A DNA stretch of 64,000 bases from Saccharopolyspora rhizosphaerae (GTDB lineage Bacteria; Actinomycetota; Actinomycetes; Mycobacteriales; Pseudonocardiaceae), in NCBI RefSeq assembly GCF_003931915.1, contig NZ_RSAA01000014.1, positions 310,001-374,000 on the forward strand. The letters are read 5' to 3'. Both the position numbers and the translations under genes were made by a program. The first letter of the stretch is position 1, and each line of letters opens with the position of its first letter. Shown here in pieces: positions 36,968 through 46,261 of this stretch. The notes under the pieces were generated by a model. That model saw only the letters and a list, made by a program, of their open reading frames with translations. It was not told where the DNA came from and searched no databases.

Positions 36968-38197
36968 ATGGAGCGCACCACCTGCTGCGTCGTCGGCGGC
37001 GGACCCGCCGGCATGGTGCTCGGACTGCTGCTCGCCCGGGCGGGCGTGGAGGTCACGGTCCTGGAGAAGCACGGCGACTTCCTGCGCGACTTCCGCGGGG
37101 ACACGGTGCACCCCACCACTCTGCAACTGCTCGACGACCTCGGCTTGGCGGAGCGGTTCGCGGAGCTGCCGCAACGCCGCCTGGACACGGTGCAGCTGCC
37201 GCTGGGACCGGACGGCGAGCTGTTCACGATGGGCGACTTCACGCAGCTGCCGATCAAGTACAACTACATCGCCATGGTCCCGCAGTGGGACTTCCTGGAC
37301 ATGCTGGCCGAGGCGGGCAAGGCGGAGCCGACCTTCACGCTGCGCATGAACACCGAAGCCACCGAGCTCATCCAGGAGGGCGGTCTCGTCCGGGGCGTCC
37401 GGTACCGCACGGCCGGCGGCGAGACCGGTGAGCTGCGCGCCACCCTCACGGTGGCCTGCGACGGGCGGAAGTCGTTCGTGCGGGACCTCCCGGAACTGGG
37501 GTTGCGCGACTTCCCCACCCCGATGGACGTGCGGTGGTTCCGGGTGCCGCGCGAGCCCGGGGACCCCGTGGGGGCGGTCGGATCGATCCGCGACCGCAGC
37601 TTCCTGGTCCAGATCGACCGGGGTGACTACTTCCAGATGGCCTCGATCATCCACAAGGACACCGACGCCGCGGACCGGCAACGGCCGATCTCGGAGTTCA
37701 ACGCCGAGCTCACCGAGCAGGTCCCGTGGCTGAGCGGGCGCGAGCTGGTCACCGGCTGGGACGAGGTCAAGCTGCTGCACGTGACCCTGGACCGGCTCCG
37801 CAAGTGGCACGTCCCGGGCCTGCTGTGCATCGGCGACGCCGCGCACGCGATGTCCCCGGTGGGCGGCATCGGCATCAACCTCGCGGTGCAGGACGCCGTC
37901 GCGGCGGCCCGCTACCTGGCCGAGCCGCTCAAGCAGCGCCGGTTGCGGCGCAGGCACGTCGCTGCAGTGCAGTGGCGGCGCTGGCCGACGACGGTGCTGC
38001 TGCAGCGCCTGCAGCGCGTCGTGCACGACAACGTGGTGGGTCCCGCGCTCCGCGGCGAGATCGACTTCGGCCGGACGGCGCGGTTGCCGCTGCCGGTCCG
38101 CCTCGTCTCGCGACTGCCGTTCCTGCGCAAGGTCCCGCCGTACCTCCTCGCCTACGGCGCCGTCCGCGAACGCCCGCCGAAGGCCGCGCTGCGGTGA
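36968..38197 (+). CDS. FAD-dependent monooxygenase (PHBH fold)
   Basis: 409 aa. N-terminal FAD-binding CCVVGGGPAGMVLGLLLARAGVEVTVLEKHGDFLRDFRGDTV, mid-protein substrate domain, and C-terminal GDAAHAMSPVGGIGINLAVQDAVAAARYLAEPL (second FAD motif) identify a class A flavoprotein hydroxylase, perhaps acting on aromatic or polyketide-type substrates. ATG at 36968 with GGAGGG 7 nt upstream; the open frame before it is not family-like. Single gene, absent from the mycobacterial order, so probably acquired. The FAH hydrolase downstream is convergent and not part of the same operon. Confidence 0.9.
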   Translation: MERTTCCVVGGGPAGMVLGLLLARAGVEVTVLEKHGDFLRDFRGDTVHPTTLQLLDDLGLAERFAELPQRRLDTVQLPLGPDGELFTMGDFTQLPIKYNYIAMVPQWDFLDMLAEAGKAEPTFTLRMNTEATELIQEGGLVRGVRYRTAGGETGELRATLTVACDGRKSFVRDLPELGLRDFPTPMDVRWFRVPREPGDPVGAVGSIRDRSFLVQIDRGDYFQMASIIHKDTDAADRQRPISEFNAELTEQVPWLSGRELVTGWDEVKLLHVTLDRLRKWHVPGLLCIGDAAHAMSPVGGIGINLAVQDAVAAARYLAEPLKQRRLRRRHVAAVQWRRWPTTVLLQRLQRVVHDNVVGPALRGEIDFGRTARLPLPVRLVSRLPFLRKVPPYLLAYGAVRERPPKAALR

Positions 38198-38206
38198 GCC
38201 CGGAAC

Positions 38207-38244
38207 GCTGAAGGGGCAGTCCCGATCGGGACTGCCCCTTCAGC
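38207..38244. terminator. Bidirectional terminator, 38-nt perfect palindrome
   Basis: GCTGAAGGGGCAGTCCCGA followed by its exact complement, between the convergent monooxygenase and FAH genes. Confidence 0.9.
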
Positions 38245-38280
38245 GCACGGTCCACCCGAACGTGGGTGCTCCGCGGTGGC

Positions 38281-39063
38281 TCAGGCGTTCTGGACCGGGT
38301 TGGTCAGGGCGCCGAGGCCGTCGATGGAGACGGTGACCTTCTGGCCGTCGACCATCGGGCCGACACCGGCCGGGGTGCCGGTGAGGATGACGTCGCCCGG
38401 CAGCAGGGTCATGATCCGCGACACCCACGAGACCAGGCCGCCGATGCTGTGCACCAGCTGCGAGGTGCGGCCCCCCTGCTTGACCTCACCGTCCAGGTCG
38501 GTGCGGATCGCGAGGTCCGACGGGTCGAGCTCGGTGTCGATCCACGGACCCAGCGGGCAGAACGTGTCGTAACCCTTGGCGCGGGTCCACTGCCCGTCGG
38601 CCTTCTGCTGGTCGCGGGCGGTGACGTCGTTGGCGATGGTGTAGCCCAGCAGCACGTCGGTGCCGCGCGCCTCCGGGACGTCCTTGCAGGGCTGGCCGAT
38701 GATCGCGGCGAGCTCGCCCTCGAAGTCCACCTGTTCGGAGTTCGGCGGCAGCTTGATCGGCGCGTTCGGACCGATGACCGCGGTCGAGGGCTTCATGAAG
38801 ATCAGCGGGTTCTCCGGCGCCTCGCTGCCCATCTCGCGCGCGTGGTCGGCGTAGTTCTTGCCGACGCAGATCACCTTGCTGGGCAGGATCGGCGCGAGCA
38901 GCCGCACATCGGCCATCGGCCACTTGCGACCGGTGTAGGTGGGCGTTCCGAACGGGTGCTGGTCGATCTCGACCGCGACGATCTTCTCGCGCGGCGCAGC
39001 CGGATCCGGCTCCAACGCCACGAAAGAGACCCCCTCGGAGTGGGCCACACGAGCCAAACGCAA
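38281..39063 (-). CDS. Fumarylacetoacetate hydrolase (FAH)-family protein
   Basis: 260 aa from TTG 39061-39063 (GGAGG at 6-nt spacing; relatives start MRLARV), or 261 aa from the GTG just before it. The FAH fold cleaves or decarboxylates beta-diketo acids with a divalent metal. KVICVGKNYADHAREMG, PLIFMKPSTAVIGP, the metal-binding VDFEGELAAIIG and YTIANDVTARDQQ are typical. It lies between cimA and gltX as in other actinobacteria. Substrate unknown (acylpyruvate or oxaloacetate decarboxylation are possible). Confidence 0.92.
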   Translation of the reverse strand: MRLARVAHSEGVSFVALEPDPAAPREKIVAVEIDQHPFGTPTYTGRKWPMADVRLLAPILPSKVICVGKNYADHAREMGSEAPENPLIFMKPSTAVIGPNAPIKLPPNSEQVDFEGELAAIIGQPCKDVPEARGTDVLLGYTIANDVTARDQQKADGQWTRAKGYDTFCPLGPWIDTELDPSDLAIRTDLDGEVKQGGRTSQLVHSIGGLVSWVSRIMTLLPGDVILTGTPAGVGPMVDGQKVTVSIDGLGALTNPVQNA

Positions 39064-39094
39064 CACGAACCTCCGCGATGTGATCTGCTGTGGA

Positions 39095-39110
39095 CCTATC
39101 CAAACATAGG
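39095..39110. promoter_or_regulatory. Inverted repeat upstream of the FAH gene
   Basis: CCTAT (39095-39099) and ATAGG (39106-39110) around a 6-nt centre, about 30 nt upstream of the start. Minus-strand TATGTT within it could be the -10. Confidence 0.35.
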
Positions 39111-39166
39111 AACTGGTCGCGTCGCCCAGCGGTGCGGGCGGCACCCGTGCGCGACCGGCCAGGGCC

Positions 39167-40786
39167 TCAGCGTGAGGTCGCGGTCAGGTTCCGGCGCAGC
39201 GCCTTGTAGAGCAGGGCGTCGCACAGCGCCAGCCAGCTGGCCTCGACGATGTTGGCGTGCACGCCCACGGTGGTCCACTCCTGCTCGCCGTCGCGGGATT
39301 CGACGAGCACGCGGGTGACGGCGTCGGTGCCGGGTTCGTCGACGAGGATGCGCACCTTGTAGTCGGACAGCTCCACCGATTCCAGCCACGGCAGGTGCGG
39401 CACGAGGGCCTTGCGCAGCGCCGCGTCGAGCGCGTTGACGGGACCGTTGCCCTCGGCGGTGGCGATCACCCGCTCCCCTGACACGCTCACCCGCACGGTC
39501 GCCTCGGACACCGCCTCGCCGTCGTCGCGGTGGTCGAGCACCACGCGGTACGACTCGAGCTCGAAGGGCGCCTCGAGCGCGGAGTCCGACACCTCGCGAC
39601 GCAGCAGCAGCTCCAGCGACGCGTCGGCGGCCTCGAAGGACCAGCCGCGCGCTTCGAGCTCCTTGACCCGCCGCACGGCTCCGCCGACAGCCTCGTGCGG
39701 GAGCTCCAGCCCGAGCTCGGCGCCCTTGAGCTCGAGGCTCGCGCGACCGGCCATCTCGGTCACCAGCACCCGCATCCCGTTGCCGACGTCGTCCGGGTCG
39801 AGGTGGTTGTAGAGCTCGGGATCCACCTTGATCGCGCTCGCGTGCAGACCGGCCTTGTGCGCGAACGCCGACTGGCCGACGTAGGCCTGGTGGGTGTCCG
39901 GTGCCAGGTTGGCGATCTCGGCCAGCGCGTGCGAAACCCGCGTCAGGTCGCGCAGTTTCCCGTCCGGCAGCACCGGCAGGTCGAGCTTCGTGCCCAGGTT
40001 CCCCAGGACCGCGAACAGGTCCGCGTTGCCCGCGCGCTCGCCGTACCCGTTGGCGGTGCACTGCACGTGGGTGGCGCCGGCCTGCACCGCGGCGACGCTG
40101 TTGGCCACGGCGCACCCGGTGTCGTCCTGGCAGTGGATGCCGACGCGGAACCCGGTGCGCGCGACGACCTCCTCCACGGTCTCGGCCAGCTGCAGCGGAA
40201 GCTGGCCACCGTTGGTGTCGCACAGCACGAGCACGTCGGCCCCCGCGCCCGCCGCGGCCTCCAGCACCCGCAACGAGGTGTCGGGGTCGAACGCGTAGCC
40301 GTCGAAGAAGTGCTCGGCGTCGACGAAGACGCGCCTGCCGTGGTCGACGAGGTGGCGGACGGTGTCGGCGATCATCGCGCAGTTCTCGCCGACGTCGGTG
40401 CGCAGCGCCCGTTCGACGTGCCTGCGGTCCGACTTGGCCACCAAGGTCACCACGGGCGCCTGGGATTCGAGCAACGCCGCAACTTGAGGATCTTCGTCCA
40501 CTCTGGATCCCGCGCGGCGGGTGGAGCCGAACGCGACGAGCGCGGCGTGGTCGAGTTCGAGCTCCCCGCTCGCGGCGCGGTGGAAGAACTCGGTGTCCTT
40601 GGGGAGCGCCCCGGGCCAGCCGCCCTCGACGAACCCGACCCCGAGACCGTCCAGCAGGCGCGCGACGGCCAGCTTGTCGGTCACCGAGTACGCAATCCCC
40701 TCGCGCTGCGCGCCGTCCCGCAGCGTCGTGTCGTAGACGTGGAAGTCGTCGCCCAAGGGCGTGCCGACCGGTTCGGTGCGCGTCAC
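39167..40786 (-). CDS. cimA: (R)-Citramalate synthase
   Basis: 539 aa, DRE-TIM metallolyase: condenses pyruvate and acetyl-CoA to citramalate, the entry to threonine-independent isoleucine synthesis. FHVYDTTLRDGAQREGIAYSV at the start, VLCDTNGGQLP, GIHCQDDTGCAVANS (metal His) and the GYGERAGN block; C-terminal LeuA-type allosteric domain from about 420. Length and DGAQREG signature are those of CimA rather than 2-isopropylmalate synthase. Supporting context: leuCD, leuB and ilv genes nearby, and an isoleucine-rich leader peptide upstream. GTG start with GGGAG 9 nt upstream. Confidence 0.9.
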   Translation of the reverse strand: MTRTEPVGTPLGDDFHVYDTTLRDGAQREGIAYSVTDKLAVARLLDGLGVGFVEGGWPGALPKDTEFFHRAASGELELDHAALVAFGSTRRAGSRVDEDPQVAALLESQAPVVTLVAKSDRRHVERALRTDVGENCAMIADTVRHLVDHGRRVFVDAEHFFDGYAFDPDTSLRVLEAAAGAGADVLVLCDTNGGQLPLQLAETVEEVVARTGFRVGIHCQDDTGCAVANSVAAVQAGATHVQCTANGYGERAGNADLFAVLGNLGTKLDLPVLPDGKLRDLTRVSHALAEIANLAPDTHQAYVGQSAFAHKAGLHASAIKVDPELYNHLDPDDVGNGMRVLVTEMAGRASLELKGAELGLELPHEAVGGAVRRVKELEARGWSFEAADASLELLLRREVSDSALEAPFELESYRVVLDHRDDGEAVSEATVRVSVSGERVIATAEGNGPVNALDAALRKALVPHLPWLESVELSDYKVRILVDEPGTDAVTRVLVESRDGEQEWTTVGVHANIVEASWLALCDALLYKALRRNLTATSR

Positions 40787-40839
40787 TGGATCGTCTCCCG
40801 TCGGATCGTTCGGTTCGGCGTGGACACGGCGCAGGCAAC

Positions 40840-40869
40840 AAAAAAGACCCCCCGCGGGTGCGAGAGGTC
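40840..40869 (-). terminator. Attenuator terminator in the cimA leader
   Basis: GACC...GGTC stem with CCC/GGG inside, followed on the minus strand by TTTTTT (40845-40840), 54 nt before the cimA start. Pairs with the leader peptide and antiterminator upstream. Confidence 0.6.
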
Positions 40870-40870
40870 A

Positions 40871-40905
40871 GCGCGTCGGGATGCGGAGTCGTCTACCCGA
40901 CGCGC
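40871..40905 (-). promoter_or_regulatory. cimA leader hairpin (candidate anti-terminator or pause stem)
   Basis: GCGCGTCGGG / CCCGACGCGC, perfect 10-bp stem, whose loop contains the stop codon of the leader peptide. Confidence 0.6.
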
Positions 40906-40937
40906 CTGGCAATGATGATCGCACTGCGGAAGGCCAC
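40893..40937 (-). CDS. Isoleucine-rich leader peptide of cimA
   Basis: From GTG 40937 the peptide reads VAFRSAIIIARRVG and stops at TAG 40893-40895; three consecutive Ile codons (ATC ATC ATT) lie just before the stem. The start is uncertain: an in-frame GTG at 40952 is also possible and neither has ideal ribosome-binding spacing. Ribosome stalling at low Ile-tRNA would affect the downstream hairpins. Confidence 0.5.
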   Translation of the reverse strand: MAFRSAIIIARRVG

Positions 40938-41008
40938 GGGCCCATGCTGCACACCTCACCCGGCGATGTCCACCGAACACGACGGGCTCCCACGATCCGG
41001 AAAACGCA

Positions 41009-41042
41009 GAAGGGCGCCTCCCCGACCGGGGAGACGCCCTTC
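41009..41042 (-). terminator. leuB terminator
   Basis: GAAGGGCGCCTCCCC / GGGGAGACGCCCTTC with one mismatch, 13 nt past the leuB stop. Confidence 0.85.
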
Positions 41043-41054
41043 GCCAGGACCGCA

Positions 41055-42098
41055 TCAGGGCTGCGGGGCGACCTCGCGGGAGGACACCAGAGCGGCCAGC
41101 CGGTCGCCGATGGCGAACGTGGCGCCCGGCGAGGAGTGGTCGCGGGTGGCCAGGTCGAAGGCCACCGAGGCCTCGACGCGCTTGGCGGCCTCGGTCAGGC
41201 CGACGTGGTCGAGCAGCATCGCGACCGACAGCACGGCGGCGGTCGGGTCGGCCACGCCCTGTCCGGCGATGTCCGGGGCGCTGCCGTGCACCGGCTCGAA
41301 CATGCTCGGGTTGCGGCGGGTGGCATCGATGTTGCCGCTGGCGGCCAGGCCGATGCCACCGGTGATCGCGCCGGAGAGGTCGGTGATGATGTCGCCGAAG
41401 AGGTTGTCGGTGACGATCACGTCGAACCGGCTCGGGTCGGTGACCATGTGGATCGTGGTGGCGTCCACGTGCTGGTAGGCCACGGTGACGTCCGGGTACT
41501 GCAGCGAGACCTCTTCGACCACGCGCGACCACAACGACCCGGCGTGGGTGAGCACGTTGGTCTTGTGCACCAGGGTGAGGTGCTTGCGCGGCCGCGAGGC
41601 GGCGCGGGCGAACGCGTCGCGCACGACCCGCTCGACGCCGAACGCGGTGTTGAGGCTGACCTCGGTGGCGATCTCGTGCGTGGTGTCCTTGCGCAGCAGG
41701 CCACCGTTGCCCGCGTACGGGCCCTCGGTCCCTTCGCGCACGATGACCATGTCGACCTCACCGGGCTCGGCCACCGGGCTCTTCACGCCCGGGTAAAGCC
41801 GCGCGGGGCGCAGGTTCACGTGGTGGTCGAGCTCGAAGCGCAACCGCAGCAGCAGACCGCGCTCCAGGATGCCGCTGGGCACCGATGGGTCGCCGACCGC
41901 GCCGAGCAGGATCGCGTCGTGCTGGCGGAGCTCACCGAGCACGGACTCGGGGAGTAGCTCCCCCGTCGCGTGCCAGCGAGCGGCCCCGAGGTCGTAACGG
42001 GTGATCTCGGTATCCGGCACCACCTCGCCGAGCACCTTCAGTGCCTCGGCAACGACCTCCGGCCCGATCCCGTCGCCGGGGATCACAGCGAGCCGCAT
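41055..42098 (-). CDS. leuB: 3-isopropylmalate dehydrogenase
   Basis: 347 aa. Oxidative decarboxylation of 3-isopropylmalate (leucine) and of 3-methylmalate (citramalate route to 2-oxobutyrate). [22 protein letters not shown] at the start, [24 protein letters not shown] with the catalytic Lys, [29 protein letters not shown] and the NAD-site [23 protein letters not shown] with GGGAGGT 7 nt upstream. Separate transcript from cimA, with its own terminator. Confidence 0.97.
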   Translation of the reverse strand: MRLAVIPGDGIGPEVVAEALKVLGEVVPDTEITRYDLGAARWHATGELLPESVLGELRQHDAILLGAVGDPSVPSGILERGLLLRLRFELDHHVNLRPARLYPGVKSPVAEPGEVDMVIVREGTEGPYAGNGGLLRKDTTHEIATEVSLNTAFGVERVVRDAFARAASRPRKHLTLVHKTNVLTHAGSLWSRVVEEVSLQYPDVTVAYQHVDATTIHMVTDPSRFDVIVTDNLFGDIITDLSGAITGGIGLAASGNIDATRRNPSMFEPVHGSAPDIAGQGVADPTAAVLSVAMLLDHVGLTEAAKRVEASVAFDLATRDHSSPGATFAIGDRLAALVSSREVAPQP

Positions 42099-42265
42099 CT
42101 ACACACCTCCCGAGAACCACCCCGAACTGCGGGGCTCGAACTGTTGAGCCGAAGGCTACCGGCATGGCAGCGACACGCGGCACGCCGGGCCCACCAAGTG
42201 GATGATAAGTCCCGGACTGTGGGACACCCGTCTGGGTGACACGCTGCTCCGGTCCAGGGACGCGC

Positions 42266-42297
42266 GAGGGGCCGTCCCCAAACTGGAACGACCCCTC
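42266..42297 (-). terminator. serA terminator
   Basis: GAGGGG...CCCCTC imperfect stem-loop (CGTTCC/GGACG inner pairing) about 70 nt past the serA stop. Confidence 0.5.
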
Positions 42298-42368
42298 TTC
42301 ACGCTTTCGAGTTATTCCGAGGTGCGAACACCGTTCAGCACCCTACTCAGCGACACGTCGTTGCGGAC

Positions 42369-43964
42369 TCACTCAAAGCTGACGGTGCGCACGATCCGAG
42401 CGCCCACGGCGGCCCCGATCGGCTCCAGCACGCCCTGCTCGACCGGACGGTCCACGCGCAGCAGCATGATGGCTTCGGAGCGCTCGGTGGTCTGGCTGAC
42501 CGTGGCCGCGTCGATGTTCACGCCGACCTCTCCGAGCAGGGTGCCGACCTTGCCCATCACGCCCGGGCGGTCCGGGTACTCCAGCAGCAGCACGTTGCCC
42601 TCGGCCCGCAGGTCGAAGTGCCGGCCGTTGACCTCGACCAGCTTCTCGACCTCGTTCGAGCCCGACAGCGCACCGGAGACCACCGAGGTGCTGCCGTCGG
42701 CCATGTGCGCGCGCAGCGACACGACGCTGCGGTGGTTCGGGCTCTCCGGGGTCGTCTTGACCTCGACCTGGACGCCCAGCTCCTCGGCCAGCTGCGGGGC
42801 GTTGACGAAGGTCACCTGGCTCTCGACCGCGCCGGAGAAGACACCGCGCAGCGCCGCCAGCTGCAGCACCGAGACGTCCTCGTCGGCCAGCTCGCCGCGG
42901 GCCTCGATGGTCACCGAGCTCGGCGTGCCGCCCTGCAGCGCGGCCAGCAGCTGACCCAGCTTCTGGGTCAGCGACAGGTACGGGCGGACCTCCTCGCCGA
43001 CCGCACCGCCCTGGACGTTGACCGCGTCCGGGACGAAGTCGCCGCGCAGCGCCAGCCGGACCGACTTGGCCACGTCGGTGCCCGCGCGGTCCTGCGCCTC
43101 GACGGTGGAGGCACCCAGGTGCGGGGTGACCACGACGTTGTCCAGCTCGAACAGCGGGCTGTCGGTGATCGGCTCGGACTTGAAGACGTCGATGCCGGCG
43201 CCGGCGATGGTGCCGTTGCGCAGCGCGTCGACCAGCGCGTCCTCGTCGACCAGGCCGCCGCGAGCGGCGTTGATGATGATCAGGTTCGGCTTGGCCTTCT
43301 TGAGCTCCTCGGCCCCGATCAGGCCCAGCGTCTCGGCGGTCTTCGGCAGGTGGATCGACAGCGCGTCGGCGCGGCTGAGCAGCTCCTCCAGCGAGACCAG
43401 CTCGATGCCCAGCTGGGCGGCGCGGGCCGGCGACACGTAGGGGTCGTAGGCGATGAGCTTGGTGCCGAAGGCGGCGACGCGGGCGGCGAACAGCTGCCCG
43501 ATCTTGCCGAGGCCGACGACACCGATGGTCTTGCCGTTGAGCTCGACACCGCCGTAGGAGCTGCGCTTCCAGGCGCCGCCCTTGAGGCTCGCGTCGGCCT
43601 GGGGCACGTTGCGGACCACCGCGAGCAGCAGCGCCATGGCGTGCTCAGCGGCGGAGACGATGTTCGAGGTCGGTGCGTTGACCACCATCACGCCGCGCTC
43701 GGTGGCGGCGGGCACCTCGACGTTGTCGAGGCCGACGCCTGCGCGGGCGACGACCTTGAGGTTCTTGGCGGCCGAGAGGACTTCGGCGTCGACCTTGGTC
43801 GCGGAACGGACCAGCAGCGCATCGGCGTCGGCGACAGCGTCGAGCAGCGCCGGACGGTCGGTGCCGTCCACGTTGCGGATCTCGACCTCTTCGCCGAGGG
43901 CGTCGATCACGGACGGGGCCAGCTTCTCGGCGAGAAGAACGACAGGACGGCTTGCGTTGGTCAC
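42369..43964 (-). CDS. serA: D-3-phosphoglycerate dehydrogenase
   Basis: 531 aa, the long form found in mycobacteria. First step of serine synthesis. Substrate domain 1-100 and 285-315, NAD domain with GVVGLGKIGQ (Gly151, Gly153, Gly156), catalytic AxRGGLVDEDAL and TPHLGASTVEAQ, then the allosteric-substrate-binding intervening domain and a C-terminal ACT domain (about 455-531, LLLEYPDRPGVMGKVG) that senses serine. GTG start with GGAG 7 nt upstream. Single gene. Confidence 0.97.
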   Translation of the reverse strand: MTNASRPVVLLAEKLAPSVIDALGEEVEIRNVDGTDRPALLDAVADADALLVRSATKVDAEVLSAAKNLKVVARAGVGLDNVEVPAATERGVMVVNAPTSNIVSAAEHAMALLLAVVRNVPQADASLKGGAWKRSSYGGVELNGKTIGVVGLGKIGQLFAARVAAFGTKLIAYDPYVSPARAAQLGIELVSLEELLSRADALSIHLPKTAETLGLIGAEELKKAKPNLIIINAARGGLVDEDALVDALRNGTIAGAGIDVFKSEPITDSPLFELDNVVVTPHLGASTVEAQDRAGTDVAKSVRLALRGDFVPDAVNVQGGAVGEEVRPYLSLTQKLGQLLAALQGGTPSSVTIEARGELADEDVSVLQLAALRGVFSGAVESQVTFVNAPQLAEELGVQVEVKTTPESPNHRSVVSLRAHMADGSTSVVSGALSGSNEVEKLVEVNGRHFDLRAEGNVLLLEYPDRPGVMGKVGTLLGEVGVNIDAATVSQTTERSEAIMLLRVDRPVEQGVLEPIGAAVGARIVRTVSFE

Positions 43965-44230
43965 GGGCGAACTCCAAGCTGGAAGATCACGATCGGCACG
44001 ACGATGTGCCCGGACGTCAGGAGTTTAACGGGAGATTGAGAAAGCGTTCACAAGGGTGTAGCTCGGATCACCGCTCTGCCTCACAGCTCGGCAACTCCCG
44101 CCTCGCGCGCATTCTCGCAGATCAACCCGCGTTCGGAAGGCGTCCGTTCCACAACGTGGGATCGATCGCCCACTCGAAAGGACCCGCGTCCCACCCCCGC
44201 TGCGACGCCAGGCCCGCACGGCGAGCGGGC

Positions 44231-44497
44231 TCACGGTTCGTCGAACTCGCCGTCCTTGGCGCCCGCGACGAACGCGTCCCACTCCTCGGGGGTGAACACC
44301 AGGACCGGCCCTTCCGGGTCCGCCCCGTTGCGCATCCCCACGTAGCCGTCGACGAAGGCGATCTCGACCCCGGGCTCCGCCAGATCGTCGGTGCTGGTGA
44401 TCCACTCGGCGTCCGAGAAGTCCAGCTTGTCGCGGACGTGCGCCTTGTCGTCGATGATCTCGTCATCAGTGTTCACGATGCGTACCGCTTCCCTCAC
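44231..44497 (-). CDS. DUF397-like small protein
   Basis: 88 aa, acidic. The end GMRNGADPEGPVLVFTPEEWDAFVAGAKDGEFD is the pattern of DUF397, a small actinobacterial domain often next to helix-turn-helix regulators of the WhiB/BldB-linked abaA/XRE type. No such regulator is adjacent here. The N-terminal part lacks the usual WxKSS motif but has DFSDAEWITSTDD. GTG 44497 used; the in-frame GTG at 44476 is an alternative. Function unknown. Confidence 0.75.
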   Translation of the reverse strand: MREAVRIVNTDDEIIDDKAHVRDKLDFSDAEWITSTDDLAEPGVEIAFVDGYVGMRNGADPEGPVLVFTPEEWDAFVAGAKDGEFDEP

Positions 44498-44565
44498 TCC
44501 TCGCGATGTCCCGTTGTGGGAGACCCGCCCGGCGGCAACCTACCCACCACCGCCGGAACACGCGA

Positions 44566-44603
44566 GGCCCGGTGAAACCTCGTCCACGAGGTGACACCGG
44601 GCC
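44566..44603 (-). terminator. ilvC terminator
   Basis: GGCCCGGTGaaACCTCG / CGAGGTgaCACCGGGCC, strong stem with an A-A/G-A interruption, 46 nt past the ilvC stop. Confidence 0.8.
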
Positions 44604-44648
44604 TGCGGATCAGCGATGCCGAGCGCTCCGAGGAGCTTCGGGATCAGC

Positions 44649-45650
<1,002 letters not shown>

Positions 45651-45746
45651 TCAGCGTTTCCTTTCGGGACTTCATCGGTTGTCGGCCGTGGCTGGCAACC
45701 GCTAGCTCGTGGGCCTGGTGGGCCCGTGTGGCGGGGTGGTCGGTTG

Positions 45747-46253
45747 TCAGCGCACTGCGGTGGCCGTGATGGAGCGGGGGCCACGCCCGATCGCGATCGT
45801 TCCCGACTGCACCATCTCGCGGACGCCGTAGGGTTCCAGCATTCGCAGCAACGCGTCGAGCTTATCGGCGGTGCCGGTGGCTTCCACGGTCAACGCCTCC
45901 GGCGAGACGTCGACCACCTTCGCGCGGAACAGCTGCACGGTCTCCAGGACCTGGCTGCGCACCGAGGAGTCGGCGCGGACCTTGACCAGGAGCAGCTCGC
46001 GCTGCACCGAGGCGTCGTCCTCCAGCTCGACGATCTTGATCACGTTGACCAGCTTGTTGAGCTGCTTGGTGACCTGCTCCAGCGGCTGGTCGCTGACGGC
46101 CACCACGATCGTCATCCGGGAGATCTCCGGGTGCTCGGTCGGGCCGACCGCGAGCGACTCGATGTTGAAGCTGCGTCGCGAGAACAGTCCGGAGACCCGG
46201 GCCAGCACCCCGGGGACGTTCTCGACCAGAACGCTCAGCGTGTGCCTCGACAT
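45747..46253 (-). CDS. ilvN: Acetolactate synthase small (regulatory) subunit
   Basis: 168 aa. N-terminal ACT domain (HTLSVLVENVPGVLARVSGLFSRRSFNIESLAVGPTE) binding valine, plus the second alpha-beta domain. Activates IlvB and gives feedback control. ATG 46253 is used; a GTG at 46265 overlapping the ilvB stop (GTGA) is possible. 8 nt after ilvB. Confidence 0.97.
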   Translation of the reverse strand: MSRHTLSVLVENVPGVLARVSGLFSRRSFNIESLAVGPTEHPEISRMTIVVAVSDQPLEQVTKQLNKLVNVIKIVELEDDASVQRELLLVKVRADSSVRSQVLETVQLFRAKVVDVSPEALTVEATGTADKLDALLRMLEPYGVREMVQSGTIAIGRGPRSITATAVR

Positions 46254-46261
46254 GGGCGCAG

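Noticed and set aside
42099..42368. Leader attenuator or riboswitch in front of leuB or after serA
   Set aside because: No leader peptide or recognisable aptamer; only a moderate terminator hairpin for serA.
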